DNA of 64,000 nt from Nemertoderma westbladi (taxonomy: Eukaryota > Xenacoelomorpha > Nemertodermatida > Nemertodermatidae), in NCBI GenBank assembly GCA_032718475.1, contig JAUCBJ010001936.1:1-64000 (forward strand), in the 5' to 3' direction. Positions within the stretch are counted from its first letter, which is position 1, and each line of letters starts with the position of its first letter. A model generated the notes under the pieces. That model was given only the letters and a program-made list of their open reading frames with translations, did not search any database and was not told the origin of the DNA. The translations under genes were made by a program, and so were the position numbers. Shown here one piece after another: positions 23,901 to 34,100 of this stretch.

Positions 23901-26900
23901 CACGTGATCAATCAGTGTGTAACTAACTGCTTAACTAACCACGTGATCAATCAGTGTGTAACTAACTACTTAACTGACCACGTGATCAATCAGTGTGTAA
24001 CTAACTGCTTAACTAACCACGTGATCAATCAGTGTGTAACTAACTGCTTAACTAACCACGTGATCAATCAGTGTGTAACTAACTACTTAACTAACCACGT
24101 GATCAATCAGTGTGTAACAAACTACTTAACTAACCACGTGATCAATCAGTGTGTAACAAACTACTTAACTAACCACGTGATCAATCAGTGTGTAACAAAC
24201 TACTTAACTAACCACGTGATCAATCAGTGTGTAACTAACTGCTTAACTAACCACGTGATCAATCAGAGTGTAACTAACTACTTAACTAACCACGTGATCA
24301 ATCAGTGTGTAACAAACTACTTAACTAACCACGTGATCAATCAGTGTGTAACTAACTGCTTAACTAACCACGTGATCAATCAGTGTGTAACTAACTACTT
24401 AACTAACCACGTGATCAATCAGAGTGTAACTAACTACTTAACTAACCACGTGATCAATCAGTGTGTAACTAACTGCTTAACTAACCACGTGATCAATCAG
24501 TGTGTAACTAACTGCTTAACTAACCACGTGATCAATCAGTGTGTAACTAACTACTTAACTAACCACGTGATCAATCAGTGTGTAACAAACTACTTAACTA
24601 ACCACGTGATCAATCAGTGTGTAACAAACTACTTAACTAACCACGTGATCAATCAGTGTGTAACAAACTACTTAACTAACCACGTGATCAATCAGTGTGT
24701 AACTAACTGCTTAACTAACCACGTGATCAATCAGTGTGTAACTAACTGCTTAACTAACCACGTGATCAATCAGTGTGTAACTAACTGCTTAACTAACCAC
24801 GTGATCAATCAGTGTGTAACAAACTACTTAACTAACCACGTGATCAATCAGTGTGTAACTAACTGCTTAACTAACCACGTGATCAATCAGTGTGTAACTA
24901 ACTACTTAACTAACCACGTGATCAATCAGAGTGTAACTAACTGCTTAACTAACCACGTGATCAATCAGAGTGTAACTAACTGCTTAACTAACCACGTGAT
25001 CAATCAGTGTGTAACTAACTGCTTAACTAACCACGTGATCAATCAGTGTGTAACTAACTACTTAACTAACCACGTGATCAATCAGTGTGTAACTAACTAC
25101 TTAACTAACCACGTGATCAATCAGTGTGTAACTAACTGCTTAACTAACCACGTGATCAATCAGTGTGTAACTAACTACTTAACTAACCACGTGATCAATC
25201 AGTGTGTAACAAACTACTTAACTAACCACGTGATCAATCAGTGTGTAACAAACTACTTAACTAACCACGTGATCAATCAGTGTGTAACAAACTACTTAAC
25301 TAACCACGTGATCAATCAGTGTGTAACTAACTACTTAACTAACCACGTGATCAATCAGTGTGTAACTAACTACTTAACTAACCACGTGATCAATCAGTGT
25401 GTAACTAACTACTTAACTAACCACGTGATCAATCAGTGTGTAACTAACTGCTTAACTAACCACGTGATCAATCAGTGTGTAACTAACTACTTAACTAACC
25501 ACGTGATCAATCAGAGTGTAACTAACTACTTAACTAACCACGTGATCAATCAGTGTGTAACTAACTACTTAACTAACCACGTGATCAATCAGAGTGTAAC
25601 TAACTGCTTAACTAACCACGTGATCAATCAGAGTGTAACTAACTGCTTAACTAACCACGTGATCAATCAGTGTGTAACTAACTGCTTAACTAACCACGTG
25701 ATCAATCAGTGTGTAACAAACTACTTAACTAACCACGTGATCAATCAGTGTGTAACTAACTGCTTAACTAACCACGTGATCAATCAGTGTGTAACTAACT
25801 ACTTAACTAACCACGTGATCAATCAGAGTGTAACTAACTGCTTAACTAACCACGTGATCAATCAGAGTGTAACTAACTGCTTAACTAACCACGTGATCAA
25901 TCAGTGTGTAACTAACTGCTTAACTAACCACGTGATCAATCAGTGTGTAACAAACTACTTAACTAACCACGTGATCAATCAGTGTGTAACTAACTGCTTA
26001 ACTAACCACGTGATCAATCAGTGTGTAACTAACTGCTTAACTAACCACGTGATCAATCAGTGTGTAACTAACTACTTAACTAACCACGTGATCAATCAGT
26101 GTGTAACTAACTGCTTAACTAACCACGTGATCAATCAGTGTGTAACAAACTACTTAACTAACCACGTGATCAATCAGTGTGTAACTAACTGCTTAACTAA
26201 CCACGTGATCAATCAGTGTGTAACTAACTGCTTAACTAACCACGTGATCAATCAGTGTGTAACTAACTACTTAACTAACCACGTGATCAATCAGTGTGTA
26301 ACTAACTGCTTAACTAACCACGTGATCAATCAGTGTGTAACTAACTGCTTAACTAACCACGTGATCAATCAGTGTGTAACAAACTACTTAACTAACCACG
26401 TGATCAATCAGTGTGTAACTAACTACTTAACTAACCACGTGATCAATCAGTGTGTAACAAACTACTTAACTAACCACGTGATCAATCAGTGTGTAACTAA
26501 CTGCTTAACTAACCACGTGATCAATCAGTGTGTAACTAACTGCTTAACTAACCACGTGATCAATCAGTGTGTAACAAACTACTTAACTAACCACGTGATC
26601 AATCAGTGTGTAACTAACTGCTTAACTAACCACGTGATCAATCAGTGTGTAACTAACTGCTTAACTAACCACGTGATCAATCAGTGTGTAACTAACTGCT
26701 TAACTAACCACGTGATCAATCAGTGTGTAACTAACTGCTTAACTAACCACGTGATCAATCAGTGTGTAACTAACTACTTAACTAACCACGTGATCAATCA
26801 GTGTGTAACTAACTGCTTAACTAACCACGTGATCAATCAGTGTGTAACTAACTACTTAACTAACCACGTGATCAATCAGTGTGTAACAAACTACTTAACT

Positions 26901-27928
26901 AACCACGTGATCAATCAGTGTGTAACTAACTGCTTAACTAACCACGTGATCAATCAGTGTGTAACTAACTGCTTAACTAACCACGTGATCAATCAGTGTG
27001 TAACAAACTACTTAACTAACCACGTGATCAATCAGTGTGTAACTAACTGCTTAACTAACCACGTGATCAATCAGTGTGTAACTAACTGCTTAACTAACCA
27101 CGTGATCAATCAGTGTGTAACTAACTACTTAACTAACCACGTGATCAATCAGTGTGTAACTAACTGCTTAACTAACCACGTGATCAATCAGTGTGTAACA
27201 AACTACTTAACTAACCACGTGATCAATCAGTGTGTAACTAACTGCTTAACTAACCACGTGATCAATCAGTGTGTAACTAACTGCTTAACTAACCACGTGA
27301 TCAATCAGTGTGTAACTAACTACTTAACTAACCACGTGATCAATCAGTGTGTAACTAACTGCTTAACTAACCACGTGATCAATCAGAGTGTAACTAACTG
27401 CTTAACTAACCACGTAATCAATCAGTGTGTAACTAACTACTTAACTAACCACGTGATCAATCAGTGTGTAACTAACTGCTTAACTAACCACGTGATCAAT
27501 CAGTGTGTAACTAACTACTTAACTAACCACGTGATCAATCAGTGTGTAAGTAACTGCTTAACTAACCACGTGATCAATCAGTGTGTAACTAACTGCTTAA
27601 CTAACCACGTGATCAATCAGTGTGTAACTAACTGCTTAACTAACCACGTGATCAATCAGTGTGTAACTAACTGCTTAACTAACCACGTGATCAATCAGTG
27701 TGTAACTAACTGCTTAACTAACCACGTGATCAATCAGTGTGTAACTAACTGCTTAACTAACCACGTGATCAATCAGTGTGTAACTAACTACTTAACTAAC
27801 CACGTGATCAATCAGTGTGTAACTAACTACTTAACTAACCACGTGATCAATCAGTGTGTAACTAACTGCTTAACTAACCACGTGATCAATCAGTGTGTAA
27901 GTAACTGCTTAACTAACCACGTGATAAA
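14934..27928. repeat. 13-kb satellite array of a 39-bp unit with an E-box in every unit (about 333 copies)
   Basis: The unit runs GTGATCAATCAGTGTGTAAC followed by TAACTACTTAACTAACCAC. From the GTG at 14973 to the GTG at 27921 is 12,948 bp, exactly 332 x 39, so there is no net insertion or deletion over the whole array. Common variants are few: TAC/TGC in the middle, TGTGTAAC/AGTGTAAC, AACTAACC/AACTGACC, and TAACTAAC/TAACAAAC. Each unit contains CACGTG, its only CpG. One unit at about 27410 has CACGTA instead. The frame reading VINQCVTNYLTNH stays open for over 4,300 codons only because 39 is divisible by three. No unit contains an ATG on the plus strand, so I do not treat it as a gene. Confidence 0.97.
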
Positions 27929-27957
27929 GGAACGTAACAACATATTGAATGGGTGTT

Positions 27958-27963
27958 TTTATT
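27958..27963 (-). promoter_or_regulatory. Poly(A) signal AATAAA of the citrate carrier gene
   Basis: On the minus strand AATAAA lies 22 bp after the stop codon (27988-27986). The first satellite unit begins about 30 bp further, so cleavage should fall at or just inside the edge of the 39-bp array. Confidence 0.65.
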
Positions 27964-27985
27964 AGCTAAGAAACTGAAACTATTA

Positions 27986-28115
27986 TTATTTGCCTTTCTC
28001 GGAAGATCCAGGCCAGGCAAAGTTTAAACCAATCATAGTGTAGTCCTTGATTGTCATCACCAGGGCGACGTCCAATACAACGCGAGCCATACGTGGCCAC
28101 GTTCCTTTATAAAAC
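27986..28115 (-). CDS. SLC25A1: Citrate carrier exon 6 (stop codon)
   Basis: Acceptor TTTTTTTATAG|GTTTTATAAAGG. The first base completes the Ala codon split with exon 5. It encodes [20 protein letters not shown] plus a divergent tail and ends TAA at 27988-27986. The exon sits 58 bp from the 39-bp satellite. Confidence 0.9.
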
Positions 28116-31100
28116 CTATAAAAAAATTCAAAAATAAATAAAATATGATTGTTAGCGGAGAAGAATGGAAAGTTTTGAATTAATAGTAGTTAGTATAATC
28201 AAAGTAGCAAGTAACCTTCCAAATTACAACTGTTTTATCAGATCGATCATAAAACTACCAGGGGACAAAGTAATCGAATAAGTTGAGGAAGTTGTCGCGA
28301 TATTGAGTTCGAACTCGAAGGATTTGACTTTGGTGAACATTGGTAATACTTAATTTTTAATGTATCATTATCGAGATTTGAATTTAAATTAAATTGAATA
28401 TCTGATAAACAGTTCCAGAAAAACGGAAATGTTTTGATTATATCGAAATTCTATATCAGTAAACCATCCACTAATCAATTGCAAAATAATTTTAATATAA
28501 ACTTTATCTTACTAATATTTCAGAAGTGTAAAATAAAGTGAGTGTTACTGAAAACCCGCCACATATACTATTTATTAACTTTAAGGAATTTAATCCATAT
28601 CCTGAAAAACGGGATCCAGAGAGTGATAATCTTTTTTTTTTTTTTACTCAAAAGCCTCCATATATTATAATATTAACAAACAATAATTCGAATATAAAAA
28701 CGCGCCAAAACGAGAGAAAGCCGCCCCACTATTAGATTATTACAACAACATATCCATTGGGTAAGAAAGTGGAGGAGAGCCAGCCCGTCTCTTAATTTTT
28801 TACTTTATATTACGCGATCAATTTTCCCTCATCTCGTCATGAACCCAACATGTATGTAACCTTTTGTTAAATTTGTTGGCTATGCGTTTGCGGTTGTTTG
28901 GGCGGAGTGTGGTAGGCCTACACTTTTCACACTTAAATATTTTGGTTGTGAAATGTTACAGGGCACAGCGATCAGAGATATTTCATTTATATTTTATTAT
29001 GAGAGGAAGAAGAACATACAACGTTATTTACTATATATGTAACAAAATAATTGTCTTCGGGTTTAACTTGGAAGCCTCCCCAAATAGTTGATATACAATT
29101 ATATTTAAAATTATTTCCATGGTCATGGTCATTCACCCGTCTTTAGTTAGAAATTTGTTTGCATGAAAGACAGTTTAGTTTAGTTTTTACTGATTTATTA
29201 TCTCTTATCTGACTGGGGTAATAATAAAGGATAGGATAAATGGAAGCAAAGTGTGACAGTAACAAATATTTCCCCGTCACCCTAGCATGTCTTAAGTATA
29301 TGATAAGTCAAAAAGGGGGAAGTTTGGATTCACTGCATAAATGCAGTTCACCAAACTTCCCCCGAATGCACACTGTAACTTCCCCCTTCCCCCAAATATC
29401 CACTGTTGAATTAATTTGAAGCGATATAATAAGTACAAAATTGTGCGAGTTTTTAATTGTGTGGTCCAATTGTTATTTGATTTCTATTTATTATTTAAAG
29501 TGCATTTAATATCACACTGGTTTTTAGAATATTATACTATACAACCTTATGTTTTATTAATTTACCCAATCGAAGCCTCATAAGGGCCGGTTATTTGTAC
29601 GCATATCCCCTAATGCGCTCAGTAAGGTTCAAACAACATATTAATATGAAAATAAAGTATCTGCAAAGAAAAGAACCCAATACTATATAATTTGACCTAA
29701 TTAAAAAATTTGCACTTTTGCACACTTATTTGTATAAGTGCACTTTAGCAGATCGTAATGGTGGCTCTTATTTAACATGCTTATGTTTATCCTCTACCGA
29801 TCTACGATGGTGTATGATCAAGTGTCAGTCGCTAAAAGTGTCAAAAATCCAATTTAATAAATCTGGATTTGCGATTTTGGACCATATTCATGGACATTTT
29901 TAAGTCACTTTATAGACATAAAAAGTTAAACAAATGTTACGATTATAGTTAGAAATCATTCCAAACTACATTTTAATCCAAAAAATAACATTCTACGATG
30001 AATAGAACTGGAAATATCAGTGTTTGAAATATCGAAAAAATGTTCACTATTTAAGTGCATTTTGCACTAAGTGCACATGCGTCTTTTCCCAAGTTGTATC
30101 CTATTTCACACACTACAATCTATCCTCTATCCAATGAAAAAAGTTTCAGATTAAACGGCCCTGTAGAACCGAAGTTATTTATGTTTAAAAATAGTCACTC
30201 GAAAATTTCAAATTCTCTTGGTCACATAGTCTAGTGGTTATCAATCACGTTAATGAAACCTAAGTTCGCGGGTTCGAAATCCAATATTGACCTGACCATT
30301 CTTAATTTTTTTGCAAAAAAAATTATTTATATTTATTCACTAAAATCGCTCTAACTTCGGTTCTGGTGGTCCAAATTCAATAAAATTGGTATATTCTTTG
30401 CCGTAATTTTTTTCTTAATCTTTTGAGAAGGGGTTATTTTTGGCCCCAAAAAGATTAAAAAAAAGGGCCAAAAAAACGCGATATTTTTCGACCCTTAAAA
30501 TTCGTAATTTTAATTATATATGTTAAGATAAAAGATAGCGGAGTTAATTTGATACTTTTTACAGGTACTTTTGGCGCAATACGCTAAATTATAATGGAAT
30601 AGCGATTTGTTAAAAAAAAAAATTTTCGTCCCTTTTTATAAATATTATATTTCACACGATCGCCTGCCGCTCCAGTTTTATAATACCTCCGGCGCTGTGA
30701 TTAACGCTGTTAGATAGATAATTTAACGCACTATAAGTCTGTGTAAACAAATCTCCCGTAAGTTAAGTAGTTTTCGAGCTAGACGATTTCCCGCGAAGCA
30801 AGTTTGAAGCGCGAAATTATAATTTTGGCCCTCATTTTTTTAATATCATCCTTGGAGCAAAACCGATAGCATATTTGAAGTCCCCGTATGGATATTGACT
30901 GTATAGAATGTACCTTAACCAACTAAAGTTAAAAATAAAAAATTATTCGATAAAAACTACTTTACAAATTCTGGCCCTTTTTGGCCCCTATTGCCGACAT
31001 ATTTTTTGTACCCCCATTCGATAGGAACGTAGCCCCAATGGTCCTCTACGAGTTTCATAAAAGAATTAGTGGATTCCTACCCGCGTTGTCGAATTAAACA

Positions 31101-34100
31101 TTTCGGAAATAAGTTTTCCAAAAAAGACGGACAAAAACGTACAAATTTACAGCCCCTTTTTCCACCCGAAATTTTAATAAATATCTTACCCCCATCCGAT
31201 ACGAAGGTAGTACCACTCTTCCCCTTTCCAACCGCGTTACTTTCGTCCCCGTACGATTAATATTAGCCGAGTTATAGCGGATCCCGCAAAGTCATTTTGT
31301 CCGTTTTTTCAACTTTGACGGACATTTTCGGAAAAAAGGCGTGGTAATCTTTTTTGAAAAAAAAAACGAATTCACTAATTAATCCCTTCTATCGTATCCC
31401 GGCGTCGGCTAAGCAATAACCTAGGGTTTTTTCGAGCCACTGTAGAGCGCCTTTCAAAAAATTTTTAAAATTGTCGAAAAAATGACGGATTTTTGTCCGC
31501 CGTGTCCGTCGAAGGGTTAGATTTAATAATGTTAGAGTTGCTAATATCTTAGAATTCCGAGCCGCTCCCCTGGTGAGAAAATAAAAAATTTGGTCAGTTC
31601 CTTCATCGAAAAGTCCCCCAGAATCCCAAGTTAACCTATATAGTTGGCGATGGCCTGTGGCTTTAGGAGCGGCCGCGGTATTCACCTCCCTCATAGCGGC
31701 CGCGGCGGTGTTGCGTCAAATGGAGAAATATTTATCCCACCAAGTACAAATATAACCCACCACCAGCTGATTCAAACTGTTACCTAGCAACAATACAAAC
31801 AATACAAATTGGTTCAGTACCCATCACCAGTCTGCCACTCTGCCACTGCCAGTACCCAACAAACCCGCCAGACCTCTAACATCTAAGCCGTCCCGGGGTC
31901 CGAGTCCGCGTTCGCCCACACAATGGACGCGTCCGCCACCGCTGCCCGCGCCGGTCTTCTAGCGGCCGACCGAAACCCACGGAGGCACATCAGGGACGAC
32001 CGGAATAAGGCGAAGTTGATGCGTCGCCGCACCCACGCTACCGACTCCGGGTAGGGAACCTGTCGTTTCTCCGACAGCCTCAACGCCACCCGCTTGACAA
32101 ACTGCTTCGCAGCCGGCGCCATGCCCCCGAAAGCGGAAAATATGAGGGGGGTGAAGGTTGAGTGCTCAACCTCACGGATCCGCTCCTCGTATCTCCGGAT
32201 CTTCCTCGCCTCGTGATGGAGGTGGGCGGCGTCCAGCGACATCGCTGCGTTGGTGTCCGCCAGCGGGTTGAACACTGACACGTCGATGAACATCTTCTGG
32301 AAGCGGTTGCCACAGAATCCGCTAACCGACACGTCGAGTCTCGCCTGCTGGTCCGTCGAGGTGGACCGGAGAGTGAAGGACTCCCCCGTCAACGGCTGGA
32401 GCATCGGCTCGACAGCCACGTTGTGGGCCACCTCAGTCAGGGAGTCGGCGACGAAATCGCGGATCTCGTTGTGTCTGATTGAGGGGAACCCCCCAGTGGG
32501 ACACGACAGAACGTGGGAAGGAGAAAATCGCGACCCAGACACAACGAGAGGGAAGATTTCTTGGCGACCAACCGTACCGGAGACAAACTGCGTCACGGAA
32601 CTCTTCCTTGGACAGGAGTTCTCGTATTGGGGTCGTAGATCCTCTGGAACCGGGATCCCCAACCCCCCATCCCGAACCGGTAGCGACAGCAACTCGCGTT
32701 CCGTCGCCGATACCGCCGGTCGGTCAATGATCCGGCAGAGGCACTGCTCCACGGCCTCCTCCAACTTCCCAAAAGAATCCGTGGCCCCCGGGACGACGCG
32801 CGCCAAGAACCGCCACCGGCAGGAGAGACCGAAGGCAAGGCCGGCGTACGCGCAGTGCGGGTCGACTGCGGCGATGGTGGCGAGGCGATCCACGTCGGTG
32901 GCGAACTCCTCCACCTTCCGCTCGGTGTACTCGCGCTGGAGAGTGATAATCCCGGTCCCGATCCCGGAAATCCCGAAAAGTCTGAACCCGTTTAAACTCT
33001 AATTTCAATATTCTTAGTGCTGCAGCACTGGTCGGGTTTTTCAATTTTCAACTTTTTTCGCTCATCAAGCCGTTATAAACTGTCTATTTACTTAAAAACG
33101 ATCTCCATTGGATATATTTTTCGGTTTCGGAATATAAACCCAAATCTAGATATTATTAGAGAGGTTATCAACCCTAGATATTATCAAATTCCTGCCTTTT
33201 AAAAAAATTGCCTTTTACTTCCAATGCAATATAAATTCTAGAATATAAACATATAAAGTGATTTATTCCCTAGCTACGGTAAAACCAACAGTAAGCTTCC
33301 ATTAGCCATGCTTTATTTCCACCAAGTAACATGGTAGTAAGTAAATAAACTAACGCAGGCAATCCTTCGTGTTTCGCTATCTTCCAGACGCAATCAACGA
33401 CGCCGTTGTAATTCTTGGCTTCGAGGCCCTGCATCCTTGTCTTCACTACGTCGACCGGGGTGTTGGCCAGCACACTGCAGGCGCCCGCCGTCCCACCGAA
33501 CAGCAGGGTGTGGAAGGGTGTGAGTTTACTGTCGGGGCCCTTGGTGGCCCAGTCGCACAGCGTATTGTATACGGCGAATCTCACTGCCTGCGGGGTGGAT
33601 TAACATATCGTCAGTAGCAGATAGTCGACAAACAGTCGGCCGAGGACGGAGGCAACCCGTAGGCTTCTCTTTCGATAGCTGCTACCCGAGGGGGGGGGGG
33701 GGGGGGGTGGGCGCTACTCCCATCTACTACCCGAAGGTAGGGGTGGGCGCTACTCCTATCTGCTACCCGAAGGTAGGGGTGGGCGCAACTTCTATCTGCT
33801 ATCCGAAGGTAAGTTTGGGTGCTTCTCCTATATGCTAGCCGAAGGTAGGGGCGGGCGCTACTCCTATCTGCTAGCCGGAGGTAGGGGTGGGCGCTACTCC
33901 TATCTGCTACCCGAAGGTAGGGGTGGGCGCTACTCCTATCTGCTACCCGAGGGTAGGGGTGGGCGCTACTCCTATCTGCTACACGAAGGTAGGGGTGGGC
34001 GCTACTCCTATCTGCTACCCGAGGGTAGGGGTGGGCGCTACTCCTATCTGCTACACGAAGGTAGGGGTGGGTGCTACTCCTATCAGCTAGCCGAAGGTAG

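Noticed and set aside
14973-27965. A 4,330-codon open frame across the 39-bp array
   Set aside because: It starts with GTG, there is no ATG in the unit on this strand, and the frame is open only because the period is 13 codons. Non-synonymous variants are common. Repeat DNA, not a gene.
31389-31694. A 101-codon minus-strand frame in intron 5
   Set aside because: No recognisable domain, low-complexity patches, no splice context. Likely chance.
32250-33002. A 250-codon plus-strand frame opposite the retroelement fragment
   Set aside because: Shadow of the GC-rich minus-strand retroelement frame; composition and lack of domains argue against coding.
33270-33354. Continuation of citrate carrier exon 5 to the in-frame stop ([17 protein letters not shown]...)
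   Set aside because: The text loses all carrier similarity after EGLPA at a GC|GTTAGT donor. The missing carrier end (FYKGT...) is found in phase at 28115-27986.
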